Source of the DNA: Brevibacillus humidisoli | GTDB lineage: Bacteria > Bacillota > Bacilli > Brevibacillales > Brevibacillaceae | DNA length: 64,000 nucleotides | Direction: 5' to 3' | Assembly (NCBI RefSeq): GCF_020923435.1 | Contig: NZ_CP087263.1 | Location: forward strand, 2,189,970-2,253,969 | In this document: positions 26,809-36,389 of the stretch, in pieces | How the letters are laid out: each line of letters begins with the position of its first letter | How positions within the stretch are numbered: position 1 is the stretch's first letter | Position numbers and translations under genes: made by a program | Notes under the pieces: model-generated | The model's input: the letters and a program-made list of their open reading frames with translations, nothing else | The model's database searches: none | What the model was told of the DNA's origin: nothing

Positions 26809-27042
26809 ATGATGACAGCTTTCTTTACGATCTTGATAATTGGGTTTCTGATCTTGGTTGCAATCATTGCGATTGCTGGACTGATTCTCAAAAAGGGTGT
26901 GAAGTTCCTGAAATACTCTGGCCGTCGCCGTTTCAGCAGCAGCGATTACAAGTTCCGCCGTGGCGGTCCCGGCCACCATCACTACGGACACAAACACTAC
27001 CGTCATAAATATACCAGCCACAGCGGTTTTTTCAGCAGTTGA
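26809..27042 (+). CDS. small membrane protein with His/Tyr-rich tail
   Basis: 77 residues: an N-terminal membrane helix (AFFTILIIGFLILVAIIAIA), a basic stretch (KKGVKFLKYSGRRRF), then a glycine/histidine-rich tail (GGPGHHHYGHKHYRHKYTSH). The tail could bind metal or the cell surface. AAAGGAG precedes the start. Family not recognised. A terminator (27049-27084) follows. Confidence 0.6.
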   Translation: MMTAFFTILIIGFLILVAIIAIAGLILKKGVKFLKYSGRRRFSSSDYKFRRGGPGHHHYGHKHYRHKYTSHSGFFSS

Positions 27043-27048
27043 TCACCA

Positions 27049-27085
27049 AAAAAACTGCCCTGTACTTTAAGGGGCAGTTTTTTGT
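27049..27085 (+). terminator. terminator after the His-rich gene
   Basis: AAAAACTGCCC / GGGGCAGTTTTTT stem with T-run. Confidence 0.75.
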
Positions 27086-27123
27086 TGGACATTACCCACT
27101 CGCAGTCGATGCTGGGGACATAC

Positions 27124-27795
27124 CTATGCCGGCTCTCTTTCTCTGTTCTTCCTCAATCCAAGCAGAAGTACACCTGCTATCATTACTATGCTGAACCCAT
27201 ATCTGAGCAGTGGATAGTCGATGAAAAAGGAATGGATAAACGGTTCGTCGATGATCATCTTGGACGCTGTCCATGCGAGGACGCCAGCCCCTACATAGAG
27301 AATGATCGGATATTGCTTTACCCATCTCAGGATCAGCGTACTGCCCCAGATCACGATTGGCACACTGATCAGCAGCCCAAGCACCACTAGCAGAAAGTCT
27401 CCGTGGGCGGCGCCGGCGACGGCCAATACATTGTCCAGCCCCATCACGGTATCGGCGACGAGGATTGTCCTGACCGCTGCCCATAGACTTGTTCCCGATT
27501 GGAGGTCCCCGTGATCTTTTTCTTCGACAAGAAGTTTATAAGCAATCCAGATCAGCAATACCCCGCCCACAAGGAGAAGTCCGGGTATGCGCAACAGCCA
27601 GAGAGCAATGAATGTCAGCAGGGCGCGAATCACGATCGCACCCGCTGTCCCCCAAAAAATCACCTTTTTTTGCTGTTCTTTCGGTACGTTTCTGGCCGAT
27701 AGTCCAATCACGATTGCATTGTCTCCCGCCAGGACCAGGTCAATCACAATGATCGAAAGCAGTGCGGTCCAGAACTCTGGCGTAACATTGATCAT
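27124..27795 (-). CDS. TerC-family membrane protein (YjbE-like)
   Basis: 223 residues, seven membrane helices, with both signature motifs of the family: IDLVLAGDNAIVIGL near the N-terminus and VADTVMGLDNVLAVAG in the middle, each supplying Asp residues for metal binding. Members such as YkoY, YceF and YjbE export Mn2+, in part to load secreted enzymes. No manganese riboswitch is evident upstream. Confidence 0.88.
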   Translation of the reverse strand: MINVTPEFWTALLSIIVIDLVLAGDNAIVIGLSARNVPKEQQKKVIFWGTAGAIVIRALLTFIALWLLRIPGLLLVGGVLLIWIAYKLLVEEKDHGDLQSGTSLWAAVRTILVADTVMGLDNVLAVAGAAHGDFLLVVLGLLISVPIVIWGSTLILRWVKQYPIILYVGAGVLAWTASKMIIDEPFIHSFFIDYPLLRYGFSIVMIAGVLLLGLRKNREREPA

Positions 27796-27976
27796 GAATC
27801 ATCACCCGCCCGTCCACTTTTGCTGTACCTCCGTTATTTTCCCTAGGACGACGGGCAATATTCATTCGGAGCAGTTGACGCCAAAAGGGGTCGCAAGCTC
27901 AGCTCTAGATTCCGCATCCTTTCCGCGCCCCTATGATTTATAATGGCCATTAAGCAGCCAATACCGATGACAGACG

Positions 27977-28019
27977 CAGACAACCACCCTTGCTCGGGTT
28001 CAGCAAGGGTGGTTGTCTG
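27977..28019. repeat. perfect 18-bp inverted repeat
   Basis: Arms 27977-27994 and 28002-28019 pair perfectly around a 7-base loop (CGGGTTC). It lies between TerC (27124-27795) and the SRPBCC gene at 28149-28646, both leftward. There is no T-run on either side, so it may be an atypical terminator or an mRNA-stabilising hairpin. The rest of 27796-28148 shows no gene. Confidence 0.6.
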
Positions 28020-28148
28020 TCATCAGATGCTAAACAAACCTGCATGGAGGAACACTGTGATACGCTCCATTTCAATACGGTTTCACACTAGCTGCTCCGT
28101 TTTTAGGACCGACTGCTTCACAGGCTATATTGCCAAGGGGCAGTTTTT

Positions 28149-28646
28149 TTATTCGGTGGTATCTGCTGGCCGTATTGATGATAGCAGGTCCTGCAGGCGA
28201 TCAAAGTTTTGTTCATTTGCTTTGGTAACGAATTCCCTGACCTTTTCGCATTCGGCCGCCGAGGCAAAGAGCATGCGCCACGTGAGTTCGGTCTTGTCCT
28301 CAAGCTCGACAAAGATTATCGTTAGCAAGAACTCATGGTCCGGATCTAGGTGACGGAGGATGATCCGTTCAGGTTCCACAATCTCGACAAAAATGCTCTT
28401 GTTTTCATAGTCAACGCCGCCAGGTCCATGCATCGTATAGTGCCAGACGCCATCCGGCTTCATCTCGAATTGATGAAACGTGTTCGTAAAGTTTTTCGGC
28501 CCCCACCATTGCGCAAGCAGATCGGGCTTGCTGCATGCTTTGAATAGCAACGCTCGCGGAGTATGAAAAATGCGTGTGTTGACGATCTCGCCGTCTGCGA
28601 CCGCTTCAACAGAGGAAGGAGTGGTGCTTGCATCCTCGAATGTCAT
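28149..28646 (-). CDS. SRPBCC (AHSA1-like) protein
   Basis: 165 residues with the AHSA1/START-like pattern: TRIFHTPRALLFKACSKPDL, AQWWGPKNFTNTFHQFEMKP, GVWHYTMHGPGG, and a C-terminal LTWRMLFASAAECEKVREFV. These helix-grip proteins bind hydrophobic ligands or act as small enzymes. Start at 28646 follows TTAGGAGG. It is the last gene of a three-gene leftward operon with a MerR regulator (29636) and a second, broken, SRPBCC gene. Confidence 0.82.
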   Translation of the reverse strand: MTFEDASTTPSSVEAVADGEIVNTRIFHTPRALLFKACSKPDLLAQWWGPKNFTNTFHQFEMKPDGVWHYTMHGPGGVDYENKSIFVEIVEPERIILRHLDPDHEFLLTIIFVELEDKTELTWRMLFASAAECEKVREFVTKANEQNFDRLQDLLSSIRPADTTE

Positions 28647-28674
28647 GGCAAAGCCTCCTAATCTGATTGGCTTT

Positions 28675-29118
28675 TTAAAACTCGTTGCGCAGCGCTTCCC
28701 CCAGCTTATCCAGCATGAGTTTTGTCCCATGCTCACGAACGGCTGGCGTATCGTGTCCGTCGAGAAAGGCACCCTGTTCGGTGAAAACAAGTTGAGTTCC
28801 GGTTCCATGTGGATGGAATTCTACGGTTACCACTGATACCGATATCCGCGTTTCCCCCAGGTCCATTGTGTAAGAATAAACAATGCGCTGATTAGGGACT
28901 ATTTCCTGATACTGGGCCTCAAAAGTGAAGATCGGGCCTTCCGGGGGGCCACCCTGATTTGTCTCACGTCCGCCAACTCGAAAGTCAAAATGATCTGCTT
29001 CCGCAAACCAACGAGACTTTCGTAGGGGATCGGCCTAGGCAGCGAACACCTGTGATGGCAAGACGTCATAGTTTCTTTCGATAACAAAAGTGTCATGGGT
29101 AACAAATCGCTTTTCCAT
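28675..29118 (-). pseudogene. SRPBCC (AHSA1-like) gene interrupted by an amber codon
   Basis: The frame from ATG 29116-29118 is open except for TAG at 29035-29037. It encodes KRFVTHDTFVIERNYDVLPS, then SQVFAA[14 protein letters not shown], then [19 protein letters not shown] and the C-terminus [16 protein letters not shown]. Family members have Trp at the stop position (AAW.D). AGGAGAGG upstream overlaps the end of the frame-restored MerR gene. Either a pseudogene or, less likely, a readthrough product. Confidence 0.8.
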
Positions 29119-29180
29119 ACTGTTATTCCTCTCCTAGGTTTGGTTTCTCTAGATAGTTGGCGAGAAAGTCTGCAAGCTGG

Positions 29181-29636
29181 TCAAAATGGGCGTTCCATTC
29201 TCGCCTGTCGTTCAGCAAAATAGTTTTCGTGGCTTTTTTTCATCATTCGCAATAATCGGGTAAAATTTTCAACCGTCAATGGTTGTTCCATTTTCATAAT
29301 TCTCAATGCATTTTGCAATTCTTTCAAAAGGATCTGTTCAGCACTGATGTTTTGTTTAAGCCTATCAATTTGAAGTGATATGACATCGATCGGGTTGTAT
29401 TGTTCATCCGCGAGAATCGATTTAATCTCCTCCAGAGATAATCCCAAGTCCTTCAAGGCCAAGATTTGTTGCAATTTCGAAATGTCAGCTTCGTGATACA
29501 GCCTGTACCCGGAATCAGAATATCCGGACGGAGAAAACAAGCCGATCTGGTCGTAGTATCGTAAAGTCCGAATGGTTAGTCCTGTTATCTTTGCAAGTTC
29601 TCCAACCTTCCAGTTTTTATTGCTTGTAATGATCAT
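29181..29636 (-). CDS. MerR-family regulator with frameshifted C-terminus
   Basis: 151 residues: winged helix (WKVGELAKITGLTIRTLRYY, DSGYRLYHEADI), then a long helix. The frame ends at 29181 as ARMERPF. In another frame the DNA continues REWNAHFDQLADFLANYLEK up to a TAA at about 29123, right where the next gene's ribosome binding site begins. This suggests a single-base indel near 29200 removed the native C-terminus. DNA binding and dimerisation parts are intact. Probable regulator of the SRPBCC genes downstream. Confidence 0.8.
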   Translation of the reverse strand: MIITSNKNWKVGELAKITGLTIRTLRYYDQIGLFSPSGYSDSGYRLYHEADISKLQQILALKDLGLSLEEIKSILADEQYNPIDVISLQIDRLKQNISAEQILLKELQNALRIMKMEQPLTVENFTRLLRMMKKSHENYFAERQARMERPF

Positions 29637-29776
29637 CTCCTCGTTTCGCGCGATTATTTACCGGTGATTGTATGATATAGCATGACGTCACGTTAGGCTC
29701 AAGAAAAAAGAAAACTTTTTATTGCATACGGTGGGTTTGGATCTCAAGAAACCACGCTGTGCGTCAAAAGAACAAC

Positions 29777-30319
29777 TCATTTCCCCGATACCCCGCCTGA
29801 AACCAGAAAGGCCATCACATCTGCACTGTCCGCTTCAAGCTGCTCCACCTGTTCACAGGGCACAATCAGCAGATTTCCGGCAAAGTTGTACGATTGGGGC
29901 AGGTATACGGCAACGTGATCGCGCAGCCCAAACGTTTCCAGCGAGTCGCGCGTGATAAAGCCGATCACTTTTACTTGACTGTCTGCACTAAGTCGCACCA
30001 ACACCGGTTGGTCAAAGCTTTTTTTCTCCCCTACAAAAGCGCCAATCAGATCTTTGAGCGAGTTGTACAGCAGTTTCACCAGCGGTACACGGGTAAACAA
30101 ACGTTCCACCAGCGTAAGTGCGCTTTTCGTCAGCGCTCCTGATGCGAGAAAGCCGATTGCCGTAATAACCACGATAGTCACGGCGAAACCCAAACCCGGT
30201 ACGGTAAATCCCAGCCAACTGTCAACAGTGATAAATACCTGGTACAGCACAAAGATCGTAACAGCCAGAGGCACGGAATACAAAAGTCCCTCCAGAAAAT
30301 ACCTTGCCAAACGTCTCAT
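29777..30319 (-). CDS. DUF502 family membrane protein
   Basis: 180 residues with two membrane helices (YSVPLAVTIFVLYQVFITV and FAVTIVVITAIGFLASGAL), followed by the family block RLFTRVPLVKLLYNSLKDLI and VGFITRDS-like KVIGFITRDSLETFG. DUF502 proteins are found in many bacteria and plants (LIKE COV); function unclear. The start follows AGGAGGAGGG. Confidence 0.85.
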   Translation of the reverse strand: MRRLARYFLEGLLYSVPLAVTIFVLYQVFITVDSWLGFTVPGLGFAVTIVVITAIGFLASGALTKSALTLVERLFTRVPLVKLLYNSLKDLIGAFVGEKKSFDQPVLVRLSADSQVKVIGFITRDSLETFGLRDHVAVYLPQSYNFAGNLLIVPCEQVEQLEADSADVMAFLVSGGVSGK

Positions 30320-30445
30320 ACCGTTTCCCTCCTCCTATCAGCGATTGTACTGGCCTTCTTCGGGAATGAAAAGAGTTCACAGACACATCTGCGAAAAAGT
30401 GTGTTACGCTAAGAAGGATTGGGGTCACCCAGAGGAGGAAAGCAC

Positions 30446-30943
30446 ATGAAAAAGCAGGTTCTGCTCACACATGGCCATTACGAAATCTATGCCTGTGACG
30501 GAGATTCACTCTATCTGCACAGCGAGCATGCCCAAGTGGTAGCGGTCATCTGTCTCTATCGGGGCAAAGTCACCATTGTGAAGCAGTATCGAAGGCTGAT
30601 GAGCAAAAATACATACGAACTTCCCGGAGGTGCCGTAGAACCCGGCGAGACGCTGGAGGCAGCGGCTCGCCGTGAATTGTTGGAAGAGACTGGATTGGCT
30701 TGTGATGAGGTGAAACCGTTAGGCACCATTCAATCTTTGGCTTGGCTGACCAATCGGAAGCTGCACATCTTCTTTACCGACAGCATCATCGCAGAACAGC
30801 CGCAATCACTCGACACCGATGAAGAGATCGAGGTACGGTACTACGAGGTAGACGAGGTTTTTCGATTGATCGCAGAGGGAGAATGGCCGGATAGTGAGAT
30901 TGCCCACAGCATGCTGCTGGCCCGCTTGAAAGGTTACCTATGA
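30446..30943 (+). CDS. Nudix hydrolase, probably ADP-ribose pyrophosphatase type
   Basis: 165 residues with a full Nudix box, GGAVEPGETLEAAARRELLE followed by ETGLA, and the QYRRL and LPGGAVE context typical of ADP-ribose pyrophosphatases. Start at 30446 follows AGAGGAGGAAA. It sits upstream of the first rhodanese copy; together with the MFS gene at 42759 it marks the ancestral flanks of the duplicated segment. Confidence 0.85.
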   Translation: MKKQVLLTHGHYEIYACDGDSLYLHSEHAQVVAVICLYRGKVTIVKQYRRLMSKNTYELPGGAVEPGETLEAAARRELLEETGLACDEVKPLGTIQSLAWLTNRKLHIFFTDSIIAEQPQSLDTDEEIEVRYYEVDEVFRLIAEGEWPDSEIAHSMLLARLKGYL

Positions 30944-31045
30944 TGGGCTCATGCCTGCTGAGGCAGTATTGGGAACATTCTGTTATGATGAAGAGAGGTA
31001 CTGTTTACGAAGCTACTATAAAGGCAAGTGAGGGAGGGATCTATC

Positions 31046-31897
31046 ATGGAAACCAACACGAATCGACAGATCGTTTCCACAGACTGGTTGGCAGAACATC
31101 TGAGTAATCCCGATGTAGCAGTCATTGACTGCCGGTTTGTCTTGGGCAAGCCTGGCGCAGGGCTGCAAGCGTACACCGCTTCCCATATTCCCGGCGCACT
31201 CTACTTCGACCTGGAGCACGATCTGTCCGGACCGAAATCAGCGGACGGACACGGCGGCCGTCATCCGCTGCCTGACACCGCATCGCTGTCGCGGCTCTTT
31301 TCTAGTGCCGGCATTGATGAAACGGTAACGGTTGTGGCCTATGATGATCAGGATCTGGCCATGGCTTCACGCCTGTGGCGGCTGCTCCGTTACATGGGGC
31401 ATGACCGAGTAGTCGTATTGGACGGTGGCTGGCAGGCCTGGCAGCGAAAAGAGTATCCCGTAACGTCTGAGATCACGACAAGACCTGCCCGCCGATTTAC
31501 GGCCAGTCCGCGCCCCGAAATGCTGGCTACTGTCGAGGATGTCAAGCACCGAAGTGAGCAGGCAGCACTTATTGATTCACGGGCAAAAGAACGCTACAGC
31601 GGTCAGCAGGAGACTATCGATCGCAAAGCGGGGCACATCCCAGGTGCACTGCACTACTTCTTCAAAGAAAATCTGACTGCAGACGGAACGTTGCGCTCCA
31701 CACCTGAATTGCGTGAGCGGTTTACCCCTCTCGCCAATCAGCAGGAGTTGATCATCTACTGCGGCTCCGGGGTGACTGCCTGTGTCAATCTGCTCGCCCT
31801 GCATCAGATCGGACGACCTGATGCCAGACTATACCTCGGCAGTTGGAGTGACTGGTGTTCGTATGACAACCCGGTGGCAACCGGCGACCAACCATAG
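31046..31897 (+). CDS. rhodanese-type sulfurtransferase, copy 1
   Basis: 283 residues with two rhodanese domains: an inactive N-terminal one (VSTDWLAEHLSNPDVAVIDC) and an active C-terminal one with catalytic Cys in YCGSGVTACVN. The CGSGVT loop is that of 3-mercaptopyruvate sulfurtransferase rather than thiosulfate rhodanese (CRKGVT). The start at 31046 follows GAGGGAGGG. Differs from copy 2 at one residue in the sequence LWRLLRY (Arg here, Trp in copy 2). Confidence 0.92.
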   Translation: METNTNRQIVSTDWLAEHLSNPDVAVIDCRFVLGKPGAGLQAYTASHIPGALYFDLEHDLSGPKSADGHGGRHPLPDTASLSRLFSSAGIDETVTVVAYDDQDLAMASRLWRLLRYMGHDRVVVLDGGWQAWQRKEYPVTSEITTRPARRFTASPRPEMLATVEDVKHRSEQAALIDSRAKERYSGQQETIDRKAGHIPGALHYFFKENLTADGTLRSTPELRERFTPLANQQELIIYCGSGVTACVNLLALHQIGRPDARLYLGSWSDWCSYDNPVATGDQP

Positions 31898-32044
31898 AAG
31901 TCAAATCGCCTGACTACCCATCGAATAGCCAGCCCCTCTATGGAGTGCCGTCTTTGTCTTCTCCTCCTGCCGATCGATGTACCACCTGCCACCATTCATT
32001 CTCGTCTGTGCTGCCATATCTACTGATCTCAAGGAGGAGTATAG

Positions 32045-32846
32045 ATGAAGCGGTTTTTCAAGCTTCTTTTCTGGTTTGGCTATCAAGAGGCCTTATCCTG
32101 TTTGTTTCCTGCCTTTATCTTCCTGTCCCTGGCCATCTCCCAACTGATCACCATCCCGGGGCTGCCTCGCTATGACCTTCTGCTGCTGCTCTGCATCGGG
32201 ATGCAGGTCTACATGGTCAAAAGCGGGCTGGAGACACGTGACGAGTTGAAGGTGATCACCCTGTTCCACTTGATCGGTCTTGGTCTGGAGATTTTCAAGG
32301 TGCACATGGGGTCGTGGTCGTATCCAGAGGCAGCCTACAGCAAGCTGTTTGGGCGTCCCGCTCTACAGCGGCTTTATGTACGCCAGCGTCGCCAGCTACC
32401 TCTGTCAGGCCTAGCGGAGGCTTGACGTGGCCATTCTCCGTTGGCCTGTCGCGACGTTCACCGTTCCGCTGGGAGCGGCCATTTACCTCAACTTTTTTAC
32501 TCATCACTTCATTTGGGATATTCGCTGGTTGTTGATCCTGCTGATGTTCGTGGTCTTTTGGCGGTCGCATGTCCTCTTTTCGGTGGCCGGTCAACGCTTT
32601 TCGATGCCGCTCTCGCTCTCCTTTTTCCTCATCGGCTTTTTTGTCTGGATTGCGGAGAACATCGCCACTTTTCTCGGTGCCTGGCAGTATCCCAACCAAC
32701 GCAGCGGCTGGGATCTGGTGCACGCGAGTAAAATCAGTTCGTGGTTTTTGCTGATCATCGTCAGTTTTATCATTGTGGCTCAGCTCAAGCACGTAAAAGC
32801 CCATTTGCAGCGAGACCCTGCCACACCTCCCACTCATAAGGTCTGA
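32045..32846 (+). pseudogene. broken yoaT (DUF817) gene, copy 1
   Basis: Frame 1 encodes KRFFKLLFWFGYQEALSCLF to HMGSWSYPEAAYSKLFG; after an extra G at about 32351 the correct sequence continues in another frame as VPLYSGFMYASVASYLCQA, then TAG (32412-32414) where family members have Trp, then RRLDVAILRWPV and the C-terminal FLGAWQYPNQRSGWDLVHAS. Restored length 266 residues equals B. subtilis YoaT. Two lesions make it a pseudogene. A start site AAGGAGGAG remains. Identical lesions occur in copy 2. Confidence 0.88.
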
Positions 32847-32887
32847 TTCCCTGACCAGGGTGAGCCAAAGGGGTAGATCGCTCTTAC

Positions 32888-34512
32888 TTAGGGTCTGCTG
32901 AACAGATTAAAAATCCAGTAACCACAAGGGTTTTGTCTCGTTTTTATCGAATTCATGTGCAAGGAAATCAACTATTTTCCCTCAAATTCCTTGCACATGG
33001 AGCGTATCTAGATGTACGAATTCGTCTCTTATCGTGAAAACCAATTGGTTCTTCCTGATGATTTTTTCCTGCCGTTTGGCGGCAAGTTGAATAAAGAAAA
33101 TCGCTGGGTTAAGCTGGCTGGGTGGGTTCCTTGGGCGTATGCGGAAGAAAAGTACGCCTAGTCTTTCCGTGACACGTTTCGTGGCCAAAAGGCCGTTTCG
33201 ATTCGCGTTGCTCTTGGTGCGCTCATCATTCAGGAACGCTTGCAATTGTCGGATCGGGAAACGGTTCAGCAGATCGTAGAAAACCCGTATCTGCAATATT
33301 TCATTGGGTTGGAAGGCTATCAGGATCATCCGCCGTTCCATCCGTCGCTCATGACGCATTTTCGCAAGCGTCTGGGCGAGCAAGTGCTTTGTGAAATCAA
33401 CGAGATCATCGCAGTCGAAGCTGCTAAAACGTCCCAAGATACTGACCGTGACGATGAACCGAAATCCGGTACAAAACCGAAAGGCAAACGTACGGCGAAG
33501 CGTCAGTCAGGATCCGAAGAAGATCAGAATCAGGGCGTCTTGCTACTGGATGCTACATGTGCTCCGGCGGATGTGGCGTACCCGACCGACTTGAACTTGC
33601 TGAACGAAGCGCGTGAGAAATTGGAGGGGGTCATCGACACGTTGCATGCTCCGTTGGTTGGCTATGCCCACAAGCCACGAACCTATCGGGAGAAGGCGCG
33701 AAAGGCGTTCCTGGCCGTGGCCAAACAACGGCGGGCGAGTGGCAAGGTGATTCGTCGTGCCATCCGCAAGCAACTTCAGTATGTTGCACGTAACCTTCGA
33801 ATCATCGAAAACCTTGCCTTACGGCAGTCGTTGACGCTTTTGAGCCGGAAACAGTATCGTGACTTGCTTGTGATTCAGGAATTGTATCGACAACAGTGCC
33901 TCATGTTCGAGCGCAAGACGCATCAGATTGAAGATCGCATCAGTCAGCCACACGTTCGCCCGATGGTACGCGGTAAGGCGAAAGCTCGCGTAGAGTTTGG
34001 TGCCAAGGTATCCGTAAGCATGGTGAACGGCTATGCCATTCTGGAGCGCCAGTCGTGGGATAACTTCAACGAAGGTGTAACGTTAGTTGAAGTGGTTGAA
34101 GCACACAGGAGATGCTTTGGGTTTTACCCGAAGGCCGTACTGGCCGATCAGATTTACCGAACGCGGGAGAACCGGGCATTCTGCAAGGCACATGGCATTC
34201 GCCTGAGCGGCCCTGCGCTTGGTCGTCCAGCTCAAGGAGAAGCAGCCGCAGAACAACGGCGAGTCGAAAAGCAAGATGCGTGCGAACGCAATGCTATAGA
34301 AGGCAAATTCGGCGAGGGCAAGCGCAAGTATGGGCTTGGCCGTATTCGAGCACGCCTGCAAACGACGAGTGAAACCGTCATCGCCCTCCAACTGCTTGTA
34401 ATGAACCTTGAACGTATGTTACGGGCTCTCTTTTTGCCGTTTTTCAGATTGTTGCGGGGCCTGTTTAAGCATCCCAAAACTGCCTAGCTATGAAACGTTC
34501 AGCAAACCCTAA
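32888..34512 (+). mobile_element. IS1182-family insertion sequence
   Basis: About 1.6 kb bounded by inverted repeats TTAGGGTCTGCTGAACAG (left) and, inverted, TTAGGGTTTGCTGAACGTT (right). It contains one transposase gene. It is inserted into the common CTCTTACTTAG sequence that in copy 2 runs straight into the 3' end of the MFS gene. No clear target duplication can be seen. Ends are accurate to a few bases. Confidence 0.8.
33012..34487 (+). pseudogene. IS1182 transposase with an internal amber codon
   Basis: A 492-codon frame that begins MYEFVSYRENQLVLPDDFF and carries the N-terminal DUF772 domain, LLLDATCAPADVAYPTDLN (first catalytic Asp), VLADQIYRTRENRAFC (second) and AIEGKFGEGKRKYGLGRI (catalytic Glu region). 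It is broken by TAG at codon 50 (33159-33161) within EEKYA-stop-SFRDTF, where the related copy at 35256 has Lys. The downstream frame alone (from 33240) lacks the first 76 residues. Confidence 0.85.
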
Positions 34513-34588
34513 TTATCCACCCCAATCATCGGTAAAGATCTATGACCTATAATTTTGAAGTATAGCGTATGCCCTTTGTACATCATCT

Positions 34589-35256
34589 TTATGAACTTGT
34601 AGCCTTGTTGTTTGTTGTATTGTTGGTGCTTGCATCAACGATTTTCTCCAGTTTTTCGCGTGCTTCGTTGAGTAAATGCAAGTCCGTCGGATACGTGATG
34701 TCAGCAGGTTCACAAGTAGCATCCAGCAACAGCTTGCCCTTACGGGCAATGGGCGTGGTTTGTTTATCTGGAGGCATTGACGAGGAATCACCCGAGTCAG
34801 AGGAACCCTCCTGTGGCGGATCATGTTTATCCTTGTCACCTTGTTTGCGCTGTGCTTCTTCTTCCAAAATCCATTCGTTGATTTGACTGATGATATCTTC
34901 TCCGAGACGTTTACGGAAATGCGTCATGAGCGAATGATGAAAGGGCGGTTTATCCTGATAGCTTGGTAAACCGATGAAGTACTGATAATACGGGTTTTCT
35001 GTGATTTGTTGTACCGTTTCGCGGTCGTCTAGCTGCTGGCGCTCTTGAATGTACAAGGTGCCGAGGGCAACACGAACCGATTCGGCTTTTGACCGCGCAT
35101 TGATTTTCTGAACGTCTTGGCATACTTCTCTTCTGCGCGCCACCATGGAATCATAGCAGCGAGCTGAACCCCGCGGTTCTCTTTATTCAATTTGCCGCCA
35201 AACGGCAAGAAAAAATCTTCAAACAGTTGTAATTGACTCTCAGGTCTATGGTACAT
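34589..35256 (-). pseudogene. second IS1182-family transposase, truncated and frameshifted
   Basis: On the minus strand the protein begins MYHRPESQLQLFEDFFLPFG and KLNKENRGVQLAAMIPWWRA, shifts frame near 35090, then reads VRVALGTLYIQERQQLDDRE through LLLDATCEPADITYPTDLHL to LEKIVDAS, where homology to the IS1182 transposase stops. It is about 65% similar to the neighbour at 33012 but clearly a different IS. The catalytic C-terminal half is missing. Confidence 0.85.
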
Positions 35257-35557
35257 GGCTTCTCTCTCCACGTGCACGAATTTTGGCAGGAAAACGATAT
35301 TTTCCTTACACTTGAATTCGACCCAAGAAGCCTGAAACCCTTGTAAACCCTGGGAAAATTTAATGTTCAGCAACCCGAAATTAGTAGGTTGAGAGTTTAA
35401 AATAAATTTTATGGACTCCATAATAAGGGTTTGGATCAATCAGATCATAACGAATCTTTGGTTTACTCAGTTGGTTTGCCGGTTTAAATCCGGCTTTTTT
35501 CTCATTGCTACCGTAGATAAAACACATTAGTCTACCGTGAGCATACTTGGCTTAGTC
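35257..35557. other. intergenic, AT-rich, no gene seen
   Basis: No gene is supported. It holds the 5' flank of the truncated IS1182 copy, and a GCCGG / CCGGC hairpin followed by six T at 35476-35502, which looks like a rightward terminator without a gene in front of it. Confidence 0.5.
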
Positions 35558-36340
35558 TTAACTCAGTATATTACCTCCATCCACATTTAATGTTTGTCCT
35601 GTTATGTAGTCAGAGTCTGGTCCCGCAAGAAAAGATACAACATTAGCTACATCTTCAGGCTGTTCAATTCTTCCTAAAGGAATAGACCTAACTGCACGGC
35701 GCTTAGGTTCTCCAACAGGTAAATTAAGTAATTTCGCAAACTTTTTATCTACTTGTGTCCAAAAGTCAGTGTCTACTACACCTGGAGCAATAGCATTGAC
35801 ATTAATATTGTAAGGCGCAAGGGCAAGTGCTGCTGACTGTGTTATACTGATAACGGCTGCTTTACTCATACAATATGACAAACAGAACGCATCTCCACGC
35901 CGCCCTGCCTGTGATGCGATGTTAATGATCTTGCCGCTGCCTTGCTTCACCATGTACTCAGATGCTGCTTGCAAGGTGAAAAATAATCCCTTCACATTGA
36001 CGGCAAAGTGAACATCCAACTCTTCTTCTGTTATGTCAAACAATGGGTTGAAGATCCCTACTCCTGCATTGTTTACTACTATGTCTATACTCCCCCAAGC
36101 GGACACCACATCAGCAATACTCTTCTTTATAGTACTTCGATCGCGAACATCAGCTTTTATGACTAGAACTTCACCTCCAATATTTTCTATTGCCTTGCCA
36201 ACTTCCAGAGCAGTCCTTTCATTGACATCTAGTATGACCATTTTCGCTCCATCTCGGGCAAGTCGCAAACAAATTGCCTTTCCAATCCCTTGCCCACCAC
36301 CAGTAACAATTGCTATCTTTCCATCTAATAAATTCTTCAT
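35558..36340 (-). CDS. SDR-family dehydrogenase
   Basis: 260 residues: NAD(P) motif TGGGQGIGKAI, NNAGVG, catalytic Ser in INIASQAGRRG, YxxxK as YCMSKAA, and C-terminal YITGQTLNVDGG. Classical SDR; Asp at the end of strand 2 (VILDVNERTA) suggests NAD. The pattern is close to sugar-alcohol dehydrogenases (SmoS-like), but the substrate is unknown. Codon usage and base composition are AT-richer than the surroundings, in line with the MFS gene upstream. Last surviving gene of the inserted operon. Confidence 0.85.
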   Translation of the reverse strand: MKNLLDGKIAIVTGGGQGIGKAICLRLARDGAKMVILDVNERTALEVGKAIENIGGEVLVIKADVRDRSTIKKSIADVVSAWGSIDIVVNNAGVGIFNPLFDITEEELDVHFAVNVKGLFFTLQAASEYMVKQGSGKIINIASQAGRRGDAFCLSYCMSKAAVISITQSAALALAPYNINVNAIAPGVVDTDFWTQVDKKFAKLLNLPVGEPKRRAVRSIPLGRIEQPEDVANVVSFLAGPDSDYITGQTLNVDGGNILS

Positions 36341-36389
36341 ATCTATCCCCTTGATAAATTTTTATAAGAGAAGAATAAATAGGAATATT

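Larger units (their letters stand above)
31013..32851. repeat. direct repeat copy 1 (rhodanese + broken yoaT)
   Basis: About 1.84 kb that recurs at 40894-42732 with a constant offset of 9881 bases, no indels, and only a handful of substitutions. After about 32851 the copies diverge, but both again share CTCTTACTTAG (32881 and 42752). Confidence 0.95.

Noticed and set aside
27796-27960. Possible yybP-ykoY (Mn2+) riboswitch before the TerC gene
   Set aside because: The conserved core elements could not be found on the minus strand.
28675-32846. TAG read as tryptophan (recoding)
   Set aside because: Other genes in the window use TAG as a normal stop, and yoaT also has a frameshift, so mutation explains the data better.
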